Below, piece after piece: positions 37,501-44,158 of a stretch of DNA of 45,559 nucleotides (the stretch's first letter is position 1; every line of letters starts with the position of its first letter). The stretch spans positions 1 through 45,559 of the forward strand of contig JABSRQ010000035.1 of the NCBI GenBank assembly GCA_013215055.1, given 5' to 3'. Position numbers and translations under genes: made by a program. The notes below the pieces were generated by a model. That model made no database searches and was not told where the DNA came from. It saw only the letters and a list, made by a program, of their open reading frames with translations. The stretch is from Pseudomonadales bacterium. GTDB lineage: Bacteria > Pseudomonadota > Gammaproteobacteria > Pseudomonadales > DT-91.

Positions 37501-38986
37501 CTATTGAAAGGTGAAAATAACCTTCCAATAATATGATTTCTGCATAACATTCATCAATGGAATAAGTTTGTCCTGAAGTGCCTGCAGGAAAAACAAGTTC
37601 ACCTAGGGTTTTATCTAACAGTTGCTCGAACTTGTCTTCTTGATAAACTCTGATATCAGGCCTATCAAAAATCTTGCCCGGCGATTTTTTCTTGGCAGCC
37701 GTTCTTAACAGATTATAGATATCACGCCAATCCTGATGCACCTCATTAACAATCTGCATCATCTTATCAAACTCGGCCAATGACATGCCCAACTTCTGTA
37801 GTATAAAGACCTGAATATCAACCCTATCCTGCCTACGATGCAAACTGTAAACATCCTCAACTTCAGGTAAACCTGCAAAAAGCTTGTCTATGTCATCGTT
37901 AGTATTATTAATACCTAGCGCCAAGCAAAGGTTATGCATAAAATCTGCGTCATTGACAATAAAAAACGCCGGCAGTTTTTTATTGGCCTCACGATTTTTA
38001 CCCGCAGCTTGTGCCAGATAGACATTGATATCAGCCCACATTAAAAGATGTTCACCCGCAACTTTATTGGTTTTTAATAACATCAACGACCGAAAAACCG
38101 TATGTGACATATATAACTGAGATCGAATACAGGCGGTTAACTCATCAAGATGATTTAATAAATCCGTATCTAGCACTCTGCTGCCGGGATATTCTGCTAG
38201 TGCTGCACCAGGTACAGGTAAACCACCTGTTACCAATTCTCCAATGCTCATCGATAACAACGCAATAAACGCACGGTCATGTTGACGGGCAGTGGCCAGC
38301 AACAAGGGGCTTATATTCTTAGGCTGAGTCACCAATAATTCGGGGTCATGATAAACCTCAACAAGCCCTAACACTTGGCGTTTTATATACAATGATTTCA
38401 AGCTGGCGACAGAGGCCTGGTTTAATAAAGTATCCGTTTTGCTTGCATAAACAAGCGCATTACCTTGACTGTCTTTACCGGCATTAACTTGCGTTCCAGC
38501 AGGCAAAAGATATTGCTGCGTATTTGAAGCAAGTTCAAATGTTAGATGAACATGATCAGCGACACCTGCACGTAGCTGCAGTTTAAGTACTTGCTGATAA
38601 TAAAAGTCTAGATGCTGTTGCGTGAAAGCATTAATTTTATTTTTTGCATGACGTAACAGTTTTATAAACGTTAAAAACAATGCCAGATGAGGCGCTGGCC
38701 TGTTAGTAGACGCCGCTAAAACATTATCCACACGTTCGTCATCCAACCACCCCAGCAAAACATCGGTATTCTCAGATAAAAACGCAGACCAATCGCCATC
38801 CACCTGATTATTATCATTGTAATACTGCAGGCTCTTGGCAAATGCTCTTGAGAACGTCAGCAGCTCTTCATCTGATCGCTCATCGATCAATGCATAATCG
38901 GCTTCCAGTGCTGCAGGTTTACGGCCAGCTTGACTTGTACCATCCCTATAAAACAATTCGCTGGATACATCCGCCGTCGCTTTCAT
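34574..38986 (-). CDS. eCIS baseplate protein, J/gp6-like (Afp11-like), very large
   Basis: A 1470-aa protein. The N-terminal ~150 residues include the usual wedge helices (DNNQVDGDWSAFL, HLALFLTFIKLL) and the region LTFELASNTQQYLLPAGTQV. The C-terminal ~250 residues carry the recognisable baseplate-J/gp6 domain: MRTSERLRHKDRALTSWDYE, VQVIVIPDI, INPHFLQLRIRCGVRF and INASVIIKFIEDQPYVDY. The central 900 residues are long even for eCIS J proteins and contain Kelch-free beta-rich stretches with no motif I can name. The ATGA overlap with the PAAR-like gene shows translational coupling. Role: wedge of the baseplate that links sheath, hub and fibres. Confidence 0.88.
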   Translation of the reverse strand: MKATADVSSELFYRDGTSQAGRKPAALEADYALIDERSDEELLTFSRAFAKSLQYYNDNNQVDGDWSAFLSENTDVLLGWLDDERVDNVLAASTNRPAPHLALFLTFIKLLRHAKNKINAFTQQHLDFYYQQVLKLQLRAGVADHVHLTFELASNTQQYLLPAGTQVNAGKDSQGNALVYASKTDTLLNQASVASLKSLYIKRQVLGLVEVYHDPELLVTQPKNISPLLLATARQHDRAFIALLSMSIGELVTGGLPVPGAALAEYPGSRVLDTDLLNHLDELTACIRSQLYMSHTVFRSLMLLKTNKVAGEHLLMWADINVYLAQAAGKNREANKKLPAFFIVNDADFMHNLCLALGINNTNDDIDKLFAGLPEVEDVYSLHRRQDRVDIQVFILQKLGMSLAEFDKMMQIVNEVHQDWRDIYNLLRTAAKKKSPGKIFDRPDIRVYQEDKFEQLLDKTLGELVFPAGTSGQTYSIDECYAEIILLEGYFHLSIEDFVTARKIHNNANAMPWQLETLFSLFEKSHSNKTINSRKLVLEKQHDDSFDAMIQYAFGESDSKKRESALRHFSQLNANRDEDYISRQFCMGKENFTLVKSVSENKTASDHDWQTVYKIIEQAQRVKRGWINHLASIEQWQNIYAAEHAETIAKVTTLPEEETTPHWRTFGDYYRVEREINPVVGRLGFAVASPLLLLSEGQRFISLQLEFSAQQFDQQAISRACEEGALELKLSTAEGLLLVGHKIEVLASGLNINIVLEKEFPAIVAFDGQDEIETRWPVLILFLADMAANDAASAADLVKHYEVFQQLIVKKVNVDVDVKGLQHLTLQNDHGVIDGTSPFEPFSYQAEVGSKMYWAHEELCIKQLNQLQLDISWLGTPNNFAEHYQGYYAPTTDASVATQSPVSDNSAFKANVSLYNNRSSYDLVSLPLFEKKDTGKGKLVIEGLNALLSYQWQTQINAEDKVLDWSRYWCLELESDFQQSVYPKVAAINANRNNNGKVDPFIVNTPYTPKIKSLAVDYCASIEIDIENAGLLEEHKLYHLQPFGYQEFSTQQQSVFPLFALQQYEGQLFIGIKDLAGHPNLSLLFQVAEGSADPDLALSKIEWDYLDGNQWKRPAQGLIVSDETNGLLNSGIISFMLPEANPGTVLPEELYWIRASIAGNARAVADLVAISAQAVQATFVDINNASDHLDTPLAANTIKALVKPVAKIKSLQQSYSSAGGKSAEKTQNFSMRTSERLRHKDRALTSWDYERLILDAFPMIYRVKALAAGTSKDPRISNHVQVIVIPDIRNKLPFNPFEPKVPADTLLKIEDYLCQRSSSLAKIKVINPHFLQLRIRCGVRFKDNIDAVFYKEKLRLSLQRLLSPWAFDDSSDIVFGGNINASVIIKFIEDQPYVDYAAAIKLYSSRNGHTFETVAEKSIQLQEATIVAPDTVIVSAKDHEIDIIGDEEYDEEVFSGVNYMKVGLDFKIAP

Positions 38987-39417
38987 GTTGCCTTTACCTT
39001 GGTATTATTATTAACAAACATGCCCTGCCCAGAATATTCCGTCATCGAATCAGGTACCGGTGGTGCTGCTCCTGGAGGGGGCTGCTGCGCAGGGCTTTGC
39101 ACTTCAAATTTGGCCGTAAACATGGCGCCCTTTAATAACACAGCCTTATTGGCTGTGTTTGTTTTGCTTGCTATCTGATTTCCAGCAAGCGCTGATATTG
39201 TTAAGGTGCCACTACCCGGAATGGAATATTGCGCAGTAAAATAGCTGCAGCCAGGGATAGAAACATTGGCTTCATCCCCGTCTACACACACCTTTTTACC
39301 GCCTATCGTTGCCGGGCCAGAACCTTCAATATTTCCTGGCTGTACCGAAACAATAGCCGGCGTAAACAGCGGAATAAAATTGACCGTATCCCCATCGATT
39401 AATACAAAGTCCGCCAT
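38983..39417 (-). CDS. PAAR-like spike tip protein (Afp10-like)
   Basis: A 144-aa protein placed between gp25 and the large J gene, where Afp10 sits. Its beta-repeat pattern (GSGPATIGGKKVCVDGD, SIPGSGTLTISALAGNQ, KAVLLKGAMF) fits a PAAR-like/DUF4280-type cone that sharpens the spike. It contains two Cys but no His, so the usual His3-Cys zinc site of canonical PAAR proteins is absent. The C-terminal 35 residues are Pro-rich (SPAQQPPPGAAPPVPDS) and probably flexible, which could bind cargo or receptor. Four-base ATGA overlap with the next gene. Confidence 0.75.
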   Translation of the reverse strand: MADFVLIDGDTVNFIPLFTPAIVSVQPGNIEGSGPATIGGKKVCVDGDEANVSIPGCSYFTAQYSIPGSGTLTISALAGNQIASKTNTANKAVLLKGAMFTAKFEVQSPAQQPPPGAAPPVPDSMTEYSGQGMFVNNNTKVKAT

Positions 39418-39426
39418 GATAAAAAA

Positions 39427-39843
39427 TCATCCCGCCGAAGCAGGACTCACAGCCTCTTTTAAATAAAAGGGGTACACCATATTAAAACGAGAATTGGTGG
39501 CTCTAACTAAATAATCCAGGCTGATAAGCAACAAGCCCTGCTCGGTGTCACTCTCAGAAACCTCCACCTTATTTAACTTAATTCTTGGTTCATAATTAAG
39601 AATGGCATCTTCAAACAAACTGCTAAGTTTGTTAATCAAGCGCTGATCAATCTCCTGAAACATCATACTGACAAGATCACAGCCATAATTTTCCTGCATG
39701 ATGCGCTCACCCAGTTGGGTCGAAAGCAGGATCTGCAAACTTTGATGTATATCTTCAACGCCTGAGACCATCTCAACGTCGGCACCACCTAAGGAAAAAC
39801 TAGGAGGGAAAGCCCATCCTCGTCCTAAAAATGAATTATCCAT
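39427..39843 (-). CDS. gp25-like baseplate wedge protein (Afp9-like)
   Basis: A 138-aa protein of the GPW/gp25 family: GRGWAFPPSFSLGG at the start, VEMVSGVEDIHQSLQILLST, QLGERIMQENYGCDL, then INKLSSLFEDAILNYEPRI and the closing strand. gp25 nucleates sheath polymerisation at the baseplate. Ten bases separate it from the downstream PAAR-like gene. Length is normal for the family. Confidence 0.93.
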   Translation of the reverse strand: MDNSFLGRGWAFPPSFSLGGADVEMVSGVEDIHQSLQILLSTQLGERIMQENYGCDLVSMMFQEIDQRLINKLSSLFEDAILNYEPRIKLNKVEVSESDTEQGLLLISLDYLVRATNSRFNMVYPFYLKEAVSPASAG

Positions 39844-39851
39844 TGTTAAAA

Positions 39852-40043
39852 TCAGGAAACGCTGGCAAGTGAACTTTCATGTTCACCTTCTTGTGCAGCA
39901 GACTGTTGTTCTAGCGTTTTAGCTGCTTGAGCCTGAATAACATCAACAAGATTAAAGACCTGGACATAGGGCATTTGTCCCAGCCCTTCAAGAATGATAT
40001 TCACTTCATCAATGGATAAATTTAACTGTATTTTGTTCATCAT
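39852..40043 (-). CDS. Small eCIS operon protein, phage-like
   Basis: A 63-aa protein whose N-terminal 45 residues (IQLNLSIDEVNIILEGLGQM, PYVQVFNLVDVIQAQA) resemble small phage structural or chaperone proteins of the pattern LxLSxDEVNxxLxxLGxxPY. The tail is Ser/Glu-rich. The second ATG (40040) has better spacing to AGAAG than the first. It lies in the operon between the spike and gp25 genes with short gaps. Function unknown. Confidence 0.7.
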   Translation of the reverse strand: MMNKIQLNLSIDEVNIILEGLGQMPYVQVFNLVDVIQAQAAKTLEQQSAAQEGEHESSLASVS

Positions 40044-40093
40044 TATCTTCTTATGCTTTTATCGATATAGGGGAATACTTTAAAAGTGATCTA

Positions 40094-41737
40094 TCACTTA
40101 ATGTCTACCTGACTACCTGTAATCTCAACATTACCGCTGGCGGATAGTTTTAAATCTTTGCTGCTTTTTATTTCTATGCCATCGCTACTCATGATTATTT
40201 CGTTGCCATGTTCATCGGCCAAAGAAATAATCTGCTGTTCATCATCTATCAGAATCTTGCTACCACTGGCAGTCTGTATATAAACGGAGGCTTTTTCATT
40301 ATCAACAAAGCCCAGCACTGTACCTTTTTTGGTGACTATGCCTTTATTGATATTGTCTTCACCCAGCGTAGCGACTGCAGCTGGTGCAGGATTATTCACG
40401 CTGCTGTGCATAGCACCCAAAATGACGGCCTGTCTTGGATCATTATTAAAAAAGCCCACCACAACCTCATCACCTATCTCGGGTTGAAAAAATAGTCCTC
40501 TGTTTTTACCTGCATCTGGCCTGGCCACTCTGGCCCAAATAGTGCCAGCTTCATCGTTTATCGCAGCTAAAAACACCTTCGCTCTATATTCACCATTGGC
40601 ATCCTCTTCAAACTTATCAACGATACCAATTTGCAAACCCTGTACCGCCGGCAACAAACCTGCCGCAGGCGTATCTTGAATGCCTTCTTTTTCCCTATAG
40701 CCTGTAGCCGAAAAACCAAATTGCACATCGGTGCGCCAACCTTCACTGCCAATACTATGACGAATGGCCGTCACCACACTCAAACCTTTAAACTTCTCAC
40801 CAGCACCTTGTAAATCAATCAGGTCCAGCGGTAAAATATCGGCTCTACCATCTTGGCAAAAACGGCCACGTATCTTGGCCATACGACTTCTGGCCATTCT
40901 TGCATCTACCCAGCTTTGTAATTCTTCCGGCTCTAGTGGTGCCGGATGAACCAGCGCTAGTGCATCAAAGCCTACCGCCGTAGCCATGGCTTCCCCAGTC
41001 AATGTGCCTTGTGGAATTTCTACCTCTGAAGCATTGGCTGCAGTAGTCATTTTTTGCTCGGTGTAATCCCATGAAAAACTGTCAGCATTGCTATACTGTG
41101 CACTAGCATCCAGTTCAACTTCCAGATCATAAACACTGTCTATACCTAACGTAATCGCATGAGTTTTATCACCTTCAATGGCTATATTTTTGACAGAGAT
41201 CTCGCCGTCATTAACCATCAGCCATTGCCCGTTGGCATCAACTCGCGAGAGCATAAAGTCCCAGTCAGTGCTGTAATATTGCACCAATTCGCTATGGGTA
41301 GTGTTGGTTACTTCTATCGTGCCCGTCGTTAATCCTGCATCAGTGATCATCGTTGAAATCACATCACTGTCGGTTGACTCATAATAAACTGCGCTTTTTC
41401 TTCCCTGCGTCAGTTTGATAGCGCTATCTTTTATTTCAATGCAAAGCGAAGATCCCCGGCTGCTGGTCTTAATGGCTTGTTTTAATACCAGTCCCTTAAA
41501 TACCGAGCTATCTTCATCAATACCTTCATAACGCAGCTTTATTTCAATGGCTTTACCGGGATCAAATACACTATCATCCAATAAATTAAAAGAACCATCA
41601 GTGGCATCACCGTCCACATATTGTAATTCCGCAACAGGAATGCGGTTTAGCTCTTTTGTTATATCAAGAGACACTAATTGATGGCCAACATCTACAGCTT
41701 CGCCGTCACTCAACACAGTAATGGTGACAACACTCAT
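40094..41737 (-). CDS. VgrG/gp27-gp5-like central spike protein (Afp8-like)
   Basis: A 547-aa protein. The N-terminal gp27-like hub (about 1-350) includes SLDITKELNRIPVAELQYVDGD and WDFMLSRVDANGQWL. The OB-fold of gp5/VgrG follows (about 370-460: RAKVFLAAINDEAGTIWARV, GDEVVVGFFNNDPRQAVILG). The C-terminal beta-helix shows repeats such as SKILIDDEQQIISLADEHG and EIKSSKDLKLSASGNVEIT. It ends without an effector extension, so it is a structural trimeric spike. Neighbours LysM hub and gp25 fix it as an eCIS spike, not a type VI VgrG. Confidence 0.92.
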   Translation of the reverse strand: MSVVTITVLSDGEAVDVGHQLVSLDITKELNRIPVAELQYVDGDATDGSFNLLDDSVFDPGKAIEIKLRYEGIDEDSSVFKGLVLKQAIKTSSRGSSLCIEIKDSAIKLTQGRKSAVYYESTDSDVISTMITDAGLTTGTIEVTNTTHSELVQYYSTDWDFMLSRVDANGQWLMVNDGEISVKNIAIEGDKTHAITLGIDSVYDLEVELDASAQYSNADSFSWDYTEQKMTTAANASEVEIPQGTLTGEAMATAVGFDALALVHPAPLEPEELQSWVDARMARSRMAKIRGRFCQDGRADILPLDLIDLQGAGEKFKGLSVVTAIRHSIGSEGWRTDVQFGFSATGYREKEGIQDTPAAGLLPAVQGLQIGIVDKFEEDANGEYRAKVFLAAINDEAGTIWARVARPDAGKNRGLFFQPEIGDEVVVGFFNNDPRQAVILGAMHSSVNNPAPAAVATLGEDNINKGIVTKKGTVLGFVDNEKASVYIQTASGSKILIDDEQQIISLADEHGNEIIMSSDGIEIKSSKDLKLSASGNVEITGSQVDIK

Positions 41738-41764
41738 ACTTCAAAAACTCGAATAAAATAAACG

Positions 41765-42484
41765 TTAGGCATTTTTCACTCCATCTAAAGGGGGGAAATA
41801 GATTGTTTGCCCCGGTGTTAGATCTCTAAAGTTATCAAGATTATTTTCTCTTGCCACCATCAGGTAGTGAACCGGTGTGCCGTAAATCTCCTTGCACATC
41901 AATAACAATGTATCGCCACTTTTAATGGTACGTTCATGGGTTAAATCTGGAGAACTTTTACCTTCTTTTTTTAAACGTGTGGTCTCTTCTATATCCTCAA
42001 CAAAGATTGTTTTCAACTCAGCCCGAAGGCAGGCGCCATTTTTATCAAATAAGGTTTGTTTGATATCAACGTTTTTTAACCGACAGTTAAAACCCTTGAG
42101 CTGCCCCTCTCCCCACTGAATTTTAAGAAATTTTGGCTGATGCAATTCCCCGTCCATGTGGAAACACAGATCAAGAAAGTTATCAATTTGAGTAGAAACA
42201 CTGTCGGCACCCATACCCAGTAATTGGGTTAATCCGTAATCAGTAACACCTGTGCCATCAATGACAAAATCAAGAGACAAATCCCCAGGCGTGCTATGGG
42301 TATAACGCTGCTGCCTACCACTGGTATTGAGCCCCTGGACATCTTGAAAAACATTGCTATGAGACATGGAGAAAGAAGTTGGATTAAACATCGCTTCAAA
42401 GGTATCCACAGCGATTTTTCTCTCAACATCGCTATACACAGAGATGCAAAGTTTTTCCAACTTAAATGGATTTTTTAGCGCCAT
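41765..42484 (-). CDS. LysM-containing hub/tube-baseplate adaptor (Afp7-like)
   Basis: A 239-aa protein. The N-terminal part has the CIS-tube/gp53-like pattern FEAMFNPTSFSMSHSNVF, TPGDLSLDFVIDGTG and LKGFNCRLKNVDIKQTLF. The C-terminal 55 residues are a LysM domain (RTIKSGDTLLLMCKEIYGTP...LTPGQTIYFPP). This is the standard Afp7 architecture, linking tube and baseplate. Its ATG follows the DUF5908 stop by one base. Confidence 0.92.
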   Translation of the reverse strand: MALKNPFKLEKLCISVYSDVERKIAVDTFEAMFNPTSFSMSHSNVFQDVQGLNTSGRQQRYTHSTPGDLSLDFVIDGTGVTDYGLTQLLGMGADSVSTQIDNFLDLCFHMDGELHQPKFLKIQWGEGQLKGFNCRLKNVDIKQTLFDKNGACLRAELKTIFVEDIEETTRLKKEGKSSPDLTHERTIKSGDTLLLMCKEIYGTPVHYLMVARENNLDNFRDLTPGQTIYFPPLDGVKNA

Positions 42485-42485
42485 G

Positions 42486-42653
42486 TTATCTCTCTTTTTC
42501 CTTTCGCATTATTTTTAGCACTTGGCGCACACATTCATCAATCACCTCGGTTTCGTTCATGCCAGCCGATGTTTTTTCTCTTTTAGCCACGGATGCATTT
42601 TCGCCTTTATCCACCACCGCCCGAATAACAAGTTCTTTAATTTCAACAGGCAC
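42486..42653 (-). CDS. DUF5908 small protein (Afp6-like position)
   Basis: A 55-aa protein starting at a GTG, too short to be picked by simple length cut-offs. It reads PVEIKELVIRAVVDKGENAS, with a conserved DUF5908-type opening, and ends in KIMRKEKER. GAGGG lies about 8 bases before the GTG. It fills the space between the last tube gene (2 bases away) and the LysM hub gene (1 base away). Such proteins occur at the same place in Afp/PVC-type operons. Exact role unknown. Confidence 0.82.
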   Translation of the reverse strand: MPVEIKELVIRAVVDKGENASVAKREKTSAGMNETEVIDECVRQVLKIMRKEKER

Positions 42654-42655
42654 GA

Positions 42656-43099
42656 TCAGACCCTCATTATTTGCATGCGGCTATAAGCTAATTCCATGGT
42701 ATCAATCACCAAAGATTTATTTTCAGCATCTAGATCTGAAGTACTCCATTTCACTGGGTAGGCCTTGGTAAAAAGCCATGCCGATAAAGGCACATTATTT
42801 TCAGACAATAGAGTGACAAGTACATTACAAGGCGAAAATTTAAACAGAGACATCGTTGTATTAAATTCAATATTCAACGGAGAGCCAACCATCATGCCGC
42901 GCTCTAAAACCAAATTGCCAAAGCTCACCCCTGTGGGCAGTTTTTGGGTATAAAGATTCTGCCCGCCTTCAGCTTGATCCATGGTTGTCACTTCGGCCGA
43001 CAGCCCTGATACTTTTTTAAACCTAATATCAATAGGGTTAGGAATGGCCCCGCCAGCAAAAAAGAACACACCAAAACGAAATCCCATAATAAGATCCAT
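42656..43099 (-). CDS. gp19-type inner tube protein 3 (Afp5-like, probable tube initiator)
   Basis: A 147-aa tube-family protein: MGFRFGVFFFAGGAIPNPID, FKKVSGLSAEVTTMDQAEGG, LPTGVSFGNLVLERGM, ending WSTSDLDAENKSLVIDTMEL. It is the most divergent of the three tube paralogues and the closest to the hub gene, so by analogy with Afp5 it probably forms the first tube ring on the spike. A second ATG four codons in is also possible. Confidence 0.88.
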   Translation of the reverse strand: MDLIMGFRFGVFFFAGGAIPNPIDIRFKKVSGLSAEVTTMDQAEGGQNLYTQKLPTGVSFGNLVLERGMMVGSPLNIEFNTTMSLFKFSPCNVLVTLLSENNVPLSAWLFTKAYPVKWSTSDLDAENKSLVIDTMELAYSRMQIMRV

Positions 43100-43143
43100 A
43101 TTCAGTGCCCCGCCTTAACGTTTACTGCATTCATTGCTAAACA

Positions 43144-43599
43144 TTACCCCTCATGATGTTTGACAGATATATTGGCTGCCATGACTTCCAGAGTTTCAAC
43201 AAAAACATCATTGGAATTTGCATCAAAATTAGCCGCCTCTAATTTAATCGCTACCACCTTGCCGGCAGACCAAGATACAACAGGAACCCCCTGTTCATCA
43301 CAGAGGCTAACCTCCATAACCCGTTGACTCTTTTCCTTATCCAACAACCACTCATGAAGAAAGTTAGCTCCCTTGACGGTGCCTCTTTTTAAGGTAATAG
43401 GGATATATTTATCAATCCGGTATTTATAGAAATCATCCCCTTCCAGGTGACTTAAACCATGGCTATAAGTCACCGATTCATACTCAACTTTAAAACCAGT
43501 GACCTCAGAAAAACTCATCTGCTGATCACCGATAACAACCTTAAAACTGTATGCGGGAAGAGGATAACTGGACTTCATCGACGCTTTTAACATGGCCAT
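43144..43599 (-). CDS. gp19-type inner tube protein 2
   Basis: A 151-aa tube protein with YPLPAYSFKVVIGDQQMSFSE, VTGFKVEYESVTYSHGLSHL, KYIPITLKRGTVKGANFLHEW, VSWSAGKVVAIKLEAANFDA and ETLEVMAANISV. The conserved NSNDVxxETxEvxA ending is shared with tube protein 1. It lacks the extra loop seen in that protein. No strong ribosome site is visible, and two ATGs are close together. Its 9-base spacing from the upstream gene suggests coupling. Confidence 0.88.
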   Translation of the reverse strand: MAMLKASMKSSYPLPAYSFKVVIGDQQMSFSEVTGFKVEYESVTYSHGLSHLEGDDFYKYRIDKYIPITLKRGTVKGANFLHEWLLDKEKSQRVMEVSLCDEQGVPVVSWSAGKVVAIKLEAANFDANSNDVFVETLEVMAANISVKHHEG

Positions 43600-43608
43600 G
43601 TCTATAAC

Positions 43609-44082
43609 TTATGACTGCTCGATAAAAACAGCGTCCGCTTTCAATTCCATCGTCTCTATCGCAACATCGTTTGAATTAGCATCAAACGTGGGCGCATCAA
43701 GTTTAGTGGGGAAGGCATTGGTAACCTTCCAGCTAATAACAGCAACACCGTGTTCATCACACAGGCGAATGATGATATCTTTTTTATCCACCAGGTTATT
43801 CTGCGTGGAGGCAATCCAATTATAAAAAACGGCAATACTGGCATCTCTCACCAAGCCTTTTTTCAAGGTCAAACTTGGATCTGTGCGCTGTGCAGGCATA
43901 TGCATCACTCTAGGGCCGGGTGACCCGCCTTGTGATGGACTTTCTTTATACGTGGTTGTTTCGAAACCCACATTAATCCCAGAGACCTCTGAAAATGCAA
44001 CGGTTTCACCGTCGATCTCCACAAGATAATTATAAACAGGTAAAGGGTAAGCGTTTCTTATCTCATCTTTTGTTACGGCCAT
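43609..44082 (-). CDS. gp19-type inner tube protein 1 (Afp1-like)
   Basis: A 157-aa tube protein: NAYPLPVYNYLVEIDGETVAFSE, split by VSGINVGFETTTYKESPSQG, then LTLKKGLVRDASIAVFYNW, VISWKVTNAFPTKLDAPTFDA and ETMELKADAVFIEQ. It has an additional loop (GGSPGPRVMHMPAQRTDPS) absent from the next paralogue, which would face the tube surface or inter-ring contact. It lies first after the sheath gene and is likely the main tube subunit. Confidence 0.9.
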   Translation of the reverse strand: MAVTKDEIRNAYPLPVYNYLVEIDGETVAFSEVSGINVGFETTTYKESPSQGGSPGPRVMHMPAQRTDPSLTLKKGLVRDASIAVFYNWIASTQNNLVDKKDIIIRLCDEHGVAVISWKVTNAFPTKLDAPTFDANSNDVAIETMELKADAVFIEQS

Positions 44083-44158
44083 ACTATCACTCCATTTGTA
44101 TCGTTATTTCCCAAAGCTAAGCAGTAGCGCTTTTATTAAAGGGAAATTAAATAGTGTT

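Noticed and set aside
40094..41737. Specialised VgrG effector
   Set aside because: The protein ends with the beta-helix and has no catalytic extension, so it is taken as a structural spike.
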